A DNA stretch of 64,000 nt from an uncultured Saprospiraceae bacterium (GTDB taxonomy: Bacteria > Bacteroidota > Bacteroidia > Chitinophagales > Saprospiraceae). The stretch's first letter is position 1, and every line of letters begins with the position of its first letter. Positions 8,505-17,386 of the stretch are shown piece after piece. The stretch lies in the NCBI GenBank assembly GCA_937928405.1, contig CALFWZ010000066.1, positions 225,417 through 289,416 on the forward strand, given 5' to 3'. The notes below the pieces were generated by a model. It worked only from the letters and a program-made list of their open reading frames with translations, had not been told where the DNA came from and did no database searches. The position numbers and the translations under genes were made by a program.

Positions 8505-11201
8505 ATGAGACAAATATTTAGCAACACCTATTTCGAAAATAATCATGGAGAGGTAAATGTTACAAATTACATTCAGAAAAATAACTCATCTTTACAATTT
8601 GAAGAAATAGTAAATCTGCGCGCTTATACTGGATTTATAGCACCTTCCATATCCACCACCTTACTTGCCAAAATTCAACAGAGCCGGATTTTAATACTCT
8701 CAATAAGTAGTGCTTTTGATAAAGACCTTTATCTACGATATCTAGCTGCCAGTCTGTCAAATTCTAACAATAGTATTCCGGCAAAGGAATGGGCCTCTTC
8801 AAATGAAAACAATAGCTTAACAGTAGCTTTAAAACAGGAAACGTCAGATTCTATCTTTATTATCGACGACATACACCCTAAGGATGTCAACTTTGATTTG
8901 ATTACACTAAACCGGATTGCACAGACAAAAAATGCGTTTATCCTGATTAGTACAGATGTAAAAGATACGGTTTGGAAATTAGATCCTGCTATTCAACAAA
9001 TGTATTGGCACGAGCTAAACAATTTTTACTATGCCCCTAATGACTTGAAGAAAGAGCTTGGAAAGGCGCTTGGGAATAGTCGGTCTCTAATTTTCAACAA
9101 ACTCTCAGATCAGCTTAAAAACAGTTTATTAGACGAAGCTAATCTATATAAAATTGGAACCTCCTTGGGTACTCCTGAAAGAATATATCTATTCGTTCAG
9201 TATCTTTCGGCTCACCAATCTCCCATTACCCAAGATGCAATAAAGGAGGCAGTGAAAATGGCGATACAACAAAAAGATAAAATTGTCACCCGTACGTTCG
9301 ATGGGTTGGGAGAAACTGAAAAATTTGTGGTTTTAGGGTTATCTTTTTTTGATGGATGCTTTGACGACCAATTTTTTGCAGCCATGAAAGCCTTGGCACA
9401 AGATGGTTGGGCTATAAGAAATGAGAAATTGCAAGTACTGGATTATTGTGATTTAGATACTACATCAAACTTTTTTTATTTTAGTGAAGTCGGAGATGAT
9501 ATTCGGTTAGTGAAAACCAAATTTTCTGAATTGAGGCATCTTTTACTTGAAGATAATTGGAGCTCTTTTAGAAGACATTTATTAATGGCGCTATCTTCTA
9601 TTTCACGATTGGTAATTGATTCTATAGATAACCAGAATAGTAATTGGGAACTTTATGGAACTCGTGAAAAACGACAGCGGCTAAGAGTCATCTTAGGACA
9701 CACTATAAGTGATTTTGGTATCCACTCACCTTCTTCTGTTCAAAAGATATTAATAACACTTGCCTCGCATAACGATATTACTATTCAAAGAGTAGCTGCG
9801 AAAGCGATGGCTCGTTGGAGGCAACATGGAAAAGATAAATTGCTTTTTAATACTCTTGAAAAATGGCAAGGAGAAAATCGGTTTGCGAAACTTGTTACGA
9901 AAATATTAGAAGACCAAGGAATTAAATTAGATAATAATAACAGCGCATTAAACTACATTCGAGCGACTACAGTGCTTGCTTTAGGTTATGCCTCGGTTTA
10001 TGATAAGCCCGATGATCTTTCCGACGAAATTATTCAATTTTTTGAAGATTTTTTGTTTGATACAAACAAATTAGTAAGGAATCGGATAGAATTTATTATT
10101 CCTCAGATTGTTCATCATCATACAATGAAACTTTATGATAATGGAAATGGGTTACTTAATAAACTTATTAACCACTCTAACTTTATTTTTCCAACTGCTT
10201 TGGGTTTGGCCAGGGCGTTATTAGACTACCCTGAAAAAACTAGAAATCTAATGCATCTGTGGATTTCTAACCATCGACAGCATGATAATTTTAAAGCCGT
10301 TGATCCGTCTTTGAAAAAAAATAAAGGATGCTTTGGTTTTTTATTTGGGTTCTCAACGGTAGAACGTAAAAAAGATGATGAGACGTTAAGAACGCGGGAT
10401 CGAGTAATTATAACCTTGATCTTTACTTGTCAGCAATTGATTTTTTTAAAAGACGAGCATGCGTTGGTCACATCAAAGTCAGCTATTGAAATTCTTTTTG
10501 ATCTTCGCCAAACGGAACAGAGTATTATCATTAAGGAATTGCTTTTTAATATTCTGACAAGCCTAATGGAGGAAAATAAACCTGATATTGCAGATATATT
10601 AATTAAACAACTACAGTCTGGAGAAGAAGCGCTATTAATTAAAAGCCTAGGAGATAGATACTTGGAAGAAAGGAAAAGTATGACGGGTGGTGATCAAAAG
10701 CTTAAGCTAGCAACGGGTTCTTGTGCAATCTGGATAGATAGCAAGAGACCAGATACTTATATTGAGAAATTGATGAAAAATTGGTTAATTAAAGGGGAAA
10801 AGCGTCAACGACAATTAGCATTTAAGGCGTTAATCCATTTTGCTAAAATCTTAAATACATATGAAGCAGCACTGATTGATAGTATTTTGACAAAAAGAGA
10901 GCGTCAGGCAGAAAAGATGAAAGAAGAAGCAAGATTAAAGTTATTAGAAGATCAAAAAAGGAATGTTTCAATTAACATAGAAGAGTTCAAAAAAGCAGCA
11001 ATCAGTCGTTTAAAACGTAAATGGAATTTGAGTGGCGTTTCCTCAAAAAATAAAAAAATTTTAGACGATATTTATCCGGTCATTGAAAAGGCGAACTTTG
11101 AAATTACAGATTTAGAAACGGTAGCCAATTTGCTAGGTGAAGATAACTCAATTGAACCAGAAATTTCTAGGAAAATCCGAACGCTTTGGAAGAATGTTTA
11201 A
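8505..11201 (+). CDS. Degenerate STAND-like NTPase with helical repeats
   Basis: 898 residues. The first 25 carry an Asn-rich strand motif (SNTYFENNHGEVNVTNY) closely matching repeats in the next gene. Residues about 40-170 look like a STAND-type NTPase: a strand ILILSIS where a Walker A should be, SIFIIDDIH as a Walker B-like segment, and FILISTD as a sensor-1-like strand. The P-loop glycines and lysine are missing, so ATP hydrolysis is doubtful. The remainder is helical with HEAT-like blocks and a charged coiled-coil tail. It lies 55 nt before the phosphorylase effector gene and probably senses a trigger and recruits that effector. Confidence 0.6.
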   Translation: MRQIFSNTYFENNHGEVNVTNYIQKNNSSLQFEEIVNLRAYTGFIAPSISTTLLAKIQQSRILILSISSAFDKDLYLRYLAASLSNSNNSIPAKEWASSNENNSLTVALKQETSDSIFIIDDIHPKDVNFDLITLNRIAQTKNAFILISTDVKDTVWKLDPAIQQMYWHELNNFYYAPNDLKKELGKALGNSRSLIFNKLSDQLKNSLLDEANLYKIGTSLGTPERIYLFVQYLSAHQSPITQDAIKEAVKMAIQQKDKIVTRTFDGLGETEKFVVLGLSFFDGCFDDQFFAAMKALAQDGWAIRNEKLQVLDYCDLDTTSNFFYFSEVGDDIRLVKTKFSELRHLLLEDNWSSFRRHLLMALSSISRLVIDSIDNQNSNWELYGTREKRQRLRVILGHTISDFGIHSPSSVQKILITLASHNDITIQRVAAKAMARWRQHGKDKLLFNTLEKWQGENRFAKLVTKILEDQGIKLDNNNSALNYIRATTVLALGYASVYDKPDDLSDEIIQFFEDFLFDTNKLVRNRIEFIIPQIVHHHTMKLYDNGNGLLNKLINHSNFIFPTALGLARALLDYPEKTRNLMHLWISNHRQHDNFKAVDPSLKKNKGCFGFLFGFSTVERKKDDETLRTRDRVIITLIFTCQQLIFLKDEHALVTSKSAIEILFDLRQTEQSIIIKELLFNILTSLMEENKPDIADILIKQLQSGEEALLIKSLGDRYLEERKSMTGGDQKLKLATGSCAIWIDSKRPDTYIEKLMKNWLIKGEKRQRQLAFKALIHFAKILNTYEAALIDSILTKRERQAEKMKEEARLKLLEDQKRNVSINIEEFKKAAISRLKRKWNLSGVSSKNKKILDDIYPVIEKANFEITDLETVANLLGEDNSIEPEISRKIRTLWKNV

Positions 11202-11256
11202 ATGAATATTTGAATATTACTGTTTGTCATTTACTTAATCATTAAAATTATTTCTT

Positions 11257-13023
11257 TTGGAAGATCAAATATTGGCGTTGAGCAACATACAGGTCAGGTT
11301 TATTGTAGGGCACTTAGGAGACAGATATGCACTATTATTTGATAAGCCTGTTAATAAAATTCATGCTAAGCCAAGCAATGTCAATTACCGATTTATTAAA
11401 CAATTGCTTATTGATATTTCGCATTTGTCGGAACCAGAAAAGGAGCGTATTTCTGAACTTATTTTAAAAAGTGAAATAGCTAGCGACATTGAACCCGTTG
11501 TAGCAATGGATATAGTAACAGGGGCTGTACTCATTTCTGGTATGGCAATGGTTTATGCCTATAAAATAAAACTAGCTACCTTAAATAATACAAATACTAC
11601 TGCTTTAAATGGTGAAGAAGAATTACTTAAAATTGTTAAAAATCCCACACCTGTTTTAGAGACTACTTTGCGAGAATTCTTTAATCAATCCATTGCGGGA
11701 TCTCAGATATTAAAGACTATGAAAATAAAACCAATGGCAGATATTGTAATACTAACGGCAGTGGAAACAGAATTTGCCGCCGTATGTAAACATCTAAAAG
11801 AGATTCAGCGAGAAAAAGATGATCGCACCAAAAACATATATAAAATAGGAAAATTTAATGGTTATCGAATCGCAGTGCGTTGCACAGAACAAGGGAATTA
11901 TAAAATGGCTTTAGAAGCAGATCGGGCGTTACAATATTTTTCTCCACAGGTTGTCCTATTGGTCGGAATTGCAGGCAGTAGAAAAAAAGCAAAAGTTACT
12001 ATTGGTGATGTAGTTATTGTTACCCGTGTATATTCCTATGAATCAGGAAAAGAATCTAAAGACGGATTTTTATCCAGAGATGTTGGCGGGCCAATGAATC
12101 ATGAACTGTTGGAAGAGGCAAAAGATTGGGCTAGGGAGAAGGAGTGGCAAAATTTAACTAACCATAAATCCATAGAATACAAAGTGGTCCCAGGGTCAAT
12201 AGCATCTGGCGAAAAGGTAGTTATATATAGTAAATCCAGAACAGCGGAGCTTATTAAAAAAAATAGTGAAGATACTATTGCTATTGAAATGGAAGGCGTT
12301 GGGCTATCTGTAGCATTACACGCACTTCAAAACGTAAAGGGTATTAACATTAGAGGCATATCAGATTTATTAGACGGGAAAGACCAAACTTATGACAATG
12401 GTGATCGTGAACTTGCCGCAGAAAACGCAAGTGCCTTTGCTTTTTATCTTATCAGTAAGTTGGATTTAGAACCTAAAAAGGAAACATATTTTACTGACCC
12501 GCTAAAGTCCAATAAACCAGAAACCAACCTAAACACACCTAATAATATCAATAATAGTAGAACAATTAATACAGAAAAATATGTAGAGAATGACAATAGT
12601 AGAGTTATAAATACCCGGGAATATATTGAAAACAACCAAGGAGTTGTAAATATCAATTCTACAGAACAACCACCCAAAAAAGAATCTGGAATAGAATCTT
12701 CCATTGCCAAACATCAAGGTGCCTCAAATCAGGATGGTCAGTCTCAAATTTTAACAATCCGTACTAATTTCAAAGACAAACTAGTTCAAGGTAATTTAAA
12801 CCTCGTATTGAATGAATTGAACATCTCACTAAAACAGGATAGCCGTATTAAAAACGAAGTACTCAATTTGTTGTCAAGGTATCTTGATAAGAAAAAGGAA
12901 AAGATGGCTGGCGTACTTAAACAAAATTTATTTGATATTAAAATAAACAATATTCGAATTGCAACCCTTGATCTAATAGATAAAATTAGTGAAAGTGATC
13001 TGATAATAGATAGATTTTCTTGA
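11257..13023 (+). CDS. Nucleoside phosphorylase effector with C-terminal effector-associated domain
   Basis: 588 residues from a TTG start; no ATG fits nearby. Residues about 160-402 form a PNP/MTAN-type phosphorylase domain: VLLVGIAGS strand, AIEMEGVG with Glu344-Met-Glu346, and GISD with Asp370, the usual catalytic Asp. Residues 428-468 contain three NNxGxVxNTxxYxEN strand repeats. Residues about 498-588 look like an effector-associated domain of the EAD11 kind. In conflict systems such PNP domains act on adenine nucleotides, as in Detocs DtcB. Here the trigger is probably the preceding STAND-like protein, contacted through shared strand motifs. Exact substrate not deducible. Confidence 0.8.
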   Translation: MEDQILALSNIQVRFIVGHLGDRYALLFDKPVNKIHAKPSNVNYRFIKQLLIDISHLSEPEKERISELILKSEIASDIEPVVAMDIVTGAVLISGMAMVYAYKIKLATLNNTNTTALNGEEELLKIVKNPTPVLETTLREFFNQSIAGSQILKTMKIKPMADIVILTAVETEFAAVCKHLKEIQREKDDRTKNIYKIGKFNGYRIAVRCTEQGNYKMALEADRALQYFSPQVVLLVGIAGSRKKAKVTIGDVVIVTRVYSYESGKESKDGFLSRDVGGPMNHELLEEAKDWAREKEWQNLTNHKSIEYKVVPGSIASGEKVVIYSKSRTAELIKKNSEDTIAIEMEGVGLSVALHALQNVKGINIRGISDLLDGKDQTYDNGDRELAAENASAFAFYLISKLDLEPKKETYFTDPLKSNKPETNLNTPNNINNSRTINTEKYVENDNSRVINTREYIENNQGVVNINSTEQPPKKESGIESSIAKHQGASNQDGQSQILTIRTNFKDKLVQGNLNLVLNELNISLKQDSRIKNEVLNLLSRYLDKKKEKMAGVLKQNLFDIKINNIRIATLDLIDKISESDLIIDRFS

Positions 13024-13055
13024 CCTCCGTTCCTAAAATTAAAATATTTTTTTTA

Positions 13056-13084
13056 AGAGCTCTCATTTTATGAGGGCTCTTTTT
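13056..13084 (+). terminator. Rho-independent terminator after the phosphorylase gene
   Basis: An 11-bp stem (13056-13066 with 13070-13080, one G-T pair, 3-nt loop) is followed by TTTT. It lies 33 nt after the stop at 13023 and is well placed to end the two-gene STAND/phosphorylase transcript. Confidence 0.75.
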
Positions 13085-13194
13085 AGTTAGCATCAAAAGT
13101 GAATTTAAACAGGAAAAAGCCATCAATTGGTATGACGAACACTTTTTTATAACAATCTCACTCCATCCTTCAACTCTCTTTACGCATGATAAAA

Positions 13195-13229
13195 ATTTAC
13201 GTGAATTTACAAGGTAAATTCACGTAAAT
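13195..13229. repeat. Perfect 15-bp inverted repeat
   Basis: Arms 13195-13209 and 13215-13229 (ATTTACGTGAATTTA and its complement) are perfect, with a 5-nt spacer. No T-tract follows, so a terminator is unlikely. It lies about 85 bp upstream of a small membrane-peptide gene and could be an operator for a dimeric regulator. Confidence 0.6.
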
Positions 13230-13313
13230 ACCTGATTTACAGTTATTTAATGGAATAGTGCTCTAGTAAACTTGATCTTTGTACTGTCTTCTTTATAAAA
13301 ATAATACTTAAAG

Positions 13314-13487
13314 ATGTTTACTAAATTATTTATTTATGGAATCCTTATTTATTGCTGTATTAAAATTGCTATTGCTTTTGTTAGAGGATTTATTGCGATT
13401 ATTGGAGTAACCTGTAAGGTATTAAAACTACTCCTTCTGAGCATGGCTCTAACAACATTATTACTTCTTATTATTTCACAAATCTAA
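13314..13487 (+). CDS. Small hydrophobic membrane peptide (57 residues)
   Basis: An ATG-started frame of 57 codons, with two hydrophobic helices (roughly residues 4-32 and 38-56) separated by CKVLK. It has no known domain. It lies between a perfect inverted repeat upstream and a GC-rich foldable region plus a strong terminator downstream, all on the same strand, which suggests one short transcript. Small two-helix peptides of this kind can be type I toxins, holins or membrane stress peptides. Coding status rests on composition and context only. Confidence 0.4.
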   Translation: MFTKLFIYGILIYCCIKIAIAFVRGFIAIIGVTCKVLKLLLLSMALTTLLLLIISQI

Positions 13488-13489
13488 AA

Positions 13490-13558
13490 ACATAGGTATG
13501 GTTGCTTTAACAAAGCGGCTCCCTGAACTGCCATTCAGGAAGCCTGGGCATTCTATGT
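13490..13558 (+). ncRNA. Candidate three-way-junction RNA structure
   Basis: An outer 6-bp stem (13490-13495 with 13553-13558) encloses two hairpins: GCTTT-AAC-AAAGC at 13504-13516, and an 11-bp stem with one mismatch at 13517-13527 with 13534-13544. The stretch 13497-13620 is clearly more GC-rich than the surrounding AT-rich sequence and carries no credible frame. It starts 3 nt after the small peptide stop and lies upstream of the terminator at 13745. This is a fold seen by eye; I match it to no known RNA family. Confidence 0.4.
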
Positions 13559-13744
13559 CCTTATCTGGCCTCTCTCGTCCACCGCCCACTTCAGTATTCG
13601 TGCTTTTGGAGTAGCAGTAAACTTCGATTGAAACCCAATTTGTTCATATAAAATTTGAATGCCATGTCAATCATTGTAATCATTGTAATATTGATTGTAA
13701 TTGAAGATAGTATTATTCTTTAACTACACCAAAATTATTTTACT

Positions 13745-13774
13745 CCTGCCCTTCTTTAAAGGGCAGGATTTTTT
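13745..13774 (+). terminator. Strong rho-independent terminator
   Basis: A 9-bp stem (13745-13753 with 13759-13767) with a GC-rich core CCTGCCC/GGGCAGG is followed by A and six T residues on the plus strand. No annotated plus gene ends just before it, so it probably closes the transcript carrying the small peptide and structured region. It might also act for the minus-strand gene ending at 13786, though the T-tract on that side is weak. Confidence 0.7.
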
Positions 13775-13785
13775 CACTAAATATT

Positions 13786-15207
13786 CTATGGAATAAGGTT
13801 GATTTGTTCCAGAAACCAATCTCTACATATTAGAAATTGAGAATCAGTAGCAAGTGTTTTGAGTTTGGTTTTATCAGGTGTTTCTTTGATCAATTTTCGG
13901 AATAGCCTCACAAAATTGAAACTACTTTCTTTGACTTTCTCATTTAAGGTTTTGTTTCTTTTTAAAAAAATATCAAACGCATTTATTTGTGCGGATATCA
14001 ATTCTTTGTTTTCTTTTAATTCATAAAAACTCCTGATTGTAAGTGTTCGAGCTCTAATATCAAAGATAACATTCTCAAAGGTAACATCAGCTATTGCTTC
14101 AATTACCTTTGAAAAAGACTGGTCTTCAAACAAGATTTTTGCTCTCCCTAATCGAACTACATTATTCCGTTTATCTTCCTCGATGTAGTTTTTCCAATTT
14201 TCAATAAACTCATTAGGCCAGTCTAGATTATCAAGCTCTCCTGACTTTTTGAGATAGCATGCAGTATCAATAATATTATAAAATCGAATACTACTTATCA
14301 GTCCATTTGTAGCCAGTATATCATTGTCAATAGCAAAATTAAATAAATCAAAAGCTTCAGAAATAAATTGTTTCTTACCTTGGTTTATTTTCTGTGTGAC
14401 AAAGTTTAATAAATAGCTATTTAGTATGTGCAAATCCTGTTTTTGTAATAATTCTTTATTGATGTCAAGATCATTTTTTAGAGCATTGTAATGCTGGATA
14501 TCCTCATTAGATATAAGTAAAATAGCTAACCGAAATAATGCAGTGAGAGGAGTTCCCTTTAGTTTCTTTTTTTGGTAAACATCAATAGAATCCTCAAGTA
14601 GGTTTATTGTTAATTCTTCCTGAAGTAGATTTTTGCGACTCATCAATTCACAGGCATATTTAAACTTTGCACTAATAAAAAACAAATCTAAATTTTCCAT
14701 AGCCGTTTTAATAGAAGGCTTATCTACCGTAAGTTTCTCTGTGTTAGTTTTGTAGTAGTTAGAATGGTTCAGTTTTAATCTATTCAAAAAGAGCCAAAAA
14801 TCGATTTTTTCTTGATCATTCAAATAACCATTAAGCTCTTCCAATTTTCTTGTGAAAAATTTATTGGCGTTTCTTTTTTTTAAGTTTTGCATCAGTAAAT
14901 AATTTCTTTCAAATGGTTCAGCTTTCAATTCTAGAAGTACTAAGAAGTCTTCTAAAATCAAATAGAGATCGGAAACTGCATCCATGATCTTCCGGTAGTT
15001 AAATGGTCGACCTTTAAAAATTTTCTTGAAAGCTATTTTTTTGTCTAGATCTTCATGGTCATATCTTGAATGAAATTTTTTAATATACTTAAAGACGCTT
15101 ATAGCGATTTTCTTCTTGGCGTGTCTGGTAGTAAGGTATTGCTCAAATTGACTTAATTCAATTGAGGTTAATGTTTTAAGTAGCGTTAAAAACTTATTAT
15201 TTAGCAT
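13786..15207 (-). CDS. Helical hypothetical protein, paralogue-like to the gene at 1083
   Basis: 473 residues, alpha-helical throughout, Lys/Leu/Asn-rich, with no catalytic or membrane signature. The N-terminal 100 residues contain short helices and a FKYIKKF/IAFKKIF pattern comparable with the opening of the protein at 1083, and both have a solenoid-like remainder. It is transcribed alone and diverges from the vWA/phosphatase/kinase operon. I do not recognise the family. Confidence 0.65.
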   Translation of the reverse strand: MLNNKFLTLLKTLTSIELSQFEQYLTTRHAKKKIAISVFKYIKKFHSRYDHEDLDKKIAFKKIFKGRPFNYRKIMDAVSDLYLILEDFLVLLELKAEPFERNYLLMQNLKKRNANKFFTRKLEELNGYLNDQEKIDFWLFLNRLKLNHSNYYKTNTEKLTVDKPSIKTAMENLDLFFISAKFKYACELMSRKNLLQEELTINLLEDSIDVYQKKKLKGTPLTALFRLAILLISNEDIQHYNALKNDLDINKELLQKQDLHILNSYLLNFVTQKINQGKKQFISEAFDLFNFAIDNDILATNGLISSIRFYNIIDTACYLKKSGELDNLDWPNEFIENWKNYIEEDKRNNVVRLGRAKILFEDQSFSKVIEAIADVTFENVIFDIRARTLTIRSFYELKENKELISAQINAFDIFLKRNKTLNEKVKESSFNFVRLFRKLIKETPDKTKLKTLATDSQFLICRDWFLEQINLIP

Positions 15208-15737
15208 ACTTCAATTTTTAAGGGAGATAGAATTTTCCATTACAGTAGTTATTCAACTGCTCAAAAAATGATAAAGATAATTGACCACTGCTATTTTACT
15301 TTTTAGTTTTTAGTTTTTTTTACAAATAAAACAGAAAATATACCTAGTGTGTTTGTTTTAAAATGTGGAAAATATAAAATTTTAATCCATTGAAAATCAG
15401 TTACTTGCACCTACATTTAATTTTTTTTTGTCGATTAGCACGTGGAAACACTTCAAAAATGTATTTAGAATTAACAATATATATATTGATATTTGAATGC
15501 CGGTATTAGAAGTGTTCAACGATGTTCATAAAGCTAAAAGCAATTTAGAGAACACCTAATGTAAACACATTATTTAGATTATACCTAACGCTTTGCAAAC
15601 TTAAACATTCTAACGAAAACGATTTAAAAACAGAGAATTTTTTTATAGTTTCTTCGAGCGATTTAGATCCTCATAACATCATTTTTTTCACTGTTCTGGA
15701 CTTGAAAACTATTATTTAATTATAAAAATAAAAAAAT
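15208..15737. other. 530-bp divergent intergenic region
   Basis: This AT-rich spacer lies between the minus gene starting at 15207 and the plus operon starting at 15738, so it should hold both promoters. I see no clear hairpin, repeat or small gene. No single promoter hexamer pair stands out enough to mark. Confidence 0.5.
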
Positions 15738-16409
15738 ATGGATGATCAAATTTTAGACTTAGGAGTTATCGATGCCCCTCGACAATTTCATCAACTTGGA
15801 ATCTTTGTGTTAGATGGAAGTGGTTCCATGAGTAGCTCTGGCAGAAATAATATATCAAAAGCAGATGAGGTTAATATTGCTGTTCGAGATTTGCTTACCA
15901 GATTTAAAGTAAGTAGAATTAAGAAAAATTTCTCCTTCGCTGTAGTCAATTTCGATACATCAGCAAATTTGAAAACTCAAGTAACAGAAGCGGAGAAAAT
16001 TGATGATAATGATAATTACAATCCTATGGTGGGTCATGGCAACGGCACCTTAGTTTATAAAGGCCTGGAAATAGCAAAACGAGAAGCTGAAACGTTCTTG
16101 CAAAATGCACCACCAGATGGTGTTCCACATAGTGTAATTATTTTGGTAATGACAGATGGATTATGTCATAAACCTACTGAAAGCATTCAGTTTGCTGAAA
16201 ACATCAAAACAGGCGCCTTTGGAGGAGAAATTACAATTTGTACCACTTACTTTAGTGAAGTTGGAAAACCTAATATAGATGCAAAAAATTTCTTAACAGA
16301 AATGGCATCGGATCGCATTATGGGTTTTAAAGAAGTATACGACGCAGATACGTTAAGAACATTTTTTGAAAAGTCTATTTCTGCGGCTTCAGGAGCGAAT
16401 ATAGATTAG
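15738..16409 (+). CDS. terY: TerY-like von Willebrand factor A protein
   Basis: 223 residues forming a single vWA domain. The MIDAS motif is intact: Asp26-Gly-Ser-Gly-Ser30 followed by Met, then GNGTLVYKG carrying the conserved Thr, and VMTDGLCH carrying the second Asp. The family binds a divalent metal and partner proteins. It is followed within 30 nt by a PP2C phosphatase and then a protein kinase, the composition described as TerY-P triads in tellurite/stress and defence-linked loci. It likely acts as a phospho-regulated scaffold in the cytosol. Confidence 0.85.
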   Translation: MDDQILDLGVIDAPRQFHQLGIFVLDGSGSMSSSGRNNISKADEVNIAVRDLLTRFKVSRIKKNFSFAVVNFDTSANLKTQVTEAEKIDDNDNYNPMVGHGNGTLVYKGLEIAKREAETFLQNAPPDGVPHSVIILVMTDGLCHKPTESIQFAENIKTGAFGGEITICTTYFSEVGKPNIDAKNFLTEMASDRIMGFKEVYDADTLRTFFEKSISAASGANID

Positions 16410-16438
16410 TAGTATCACTTATTAAAACATTTTCTATC

Positions 16439-17359
16439 TTGAAAAACACAAGCGATTTCACAAAGGGGTATTCAGCTTTTGCAACTGCTTCCTTGAAACC
16501 TACCAATCAGGATGCCGGGTTGTTGATCAACAATACGGAAAAGAATATTTCGGGAATTGTTCTAGCCGATGGTTTAGGTTCATTTTTTAAAGCAGAAGAG
16601 GCATCTCGTATTGTTTGCGAAAGCATTAATTGCCAGATTCAAGAACTTAAAGATAAGAACATAAATTTCGAAAGCTTATTTCAAACTTCTGAGAAGGATT
16701 TAATTGTAGCAGTTGAGCAAAATCAACAATGGGCGAGCCAAAATTTTGACATAAACCAAGCATTTGGAACAACCCTTATTTGTGCCTTAGAATTTGAAAA
16801 AGAGATAAGAACAGCCTATCTAGGCAATGGTGCTATTATCCATCTAAGAGGAAATTACAATGATTTTCCTAAGAGTATATTGCTACCCTGGAATGCACTG
16901 AATTATTTAAACCCACATACGGTGTCACTAAATGGAAAAGAAGCGATGTATAAATTAATTTCCTACCAGGGCTTACAATATACTCCAACAGAATTAACCT
17001 TTTCTAAAGACTTGGACAAGTATGGAGATATAGTTATGATTTGCACAGATGGCGTTTATTCTTCAGATCAATTATCCGTTGGAAAAAGCAGTGATGGAAA
17101 ACACTGGATAAGCGGCGAAGAGAGTATGAAACTTTTCTATAAATGCCTTGATGATTATTTTAACCAGAGCAAATTGACACAACAACATTTATCTAATTTC
17201 CTTGCTAATTATTTGGAACAATTAAAGCAGGATAATTTAATGGAAGATGATTGTACGATTGGTCTTATCATTACAAAACAAGCATTGCAATATCAAAAGA
17301 AAAGAACCCAAGAAATGGATACGAAAGAAAATGGAATTTGGCAATTCAGCTTAGATTAA
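16439..17359 (+). CDS. PP2C-family serine/threonine phosphatase
   Basis: 306 residues from a TTG start. PP2C motifs appear in order: NQDAG (Asp25), VLADGLGSF (Asp44), ICTDGVYSSD around residue 200, and EDDCTIGLII near the C-terminus, giving the metal-binding Asp set. It lies between the vWA and kinase genes and presumably reverses the action of the kinase on a shared substrate such as the vWA or the membrane protein. The alternative start is not obvious; TTG keeps the expected N-terminal strand. Confidence 0.85.
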   Translation: MKNTSDFTKGYSAFATASLKPTNQDAGLLINNTEKNISGIVLADGLGSFFKAEEASRIVCESINCQIQELKDKNINFESLFQTSEKDLIVAVEQNQQWASQNFDINQAFGTTLICALEFEKEIRTAYLGNGAIIHLRGNYNDFPKSILLPWNALNYLNPHTVSLNGKEAMYKLISYQGLQYTPTELTFSKDLDKYGDIVMICTDGVYSSDQLSVGKSSDGKHWISGEESMKLFYKCLDDYFNQSKLTQQHLSNFLANYLEQLKQDNLMEDDCTIGLIITKQALQYQKKRTQEMDTKENGIWQFSLD

Positions 17360-17386
17360 CGTAAGTAAATAAAAAGACAAAAGAAA

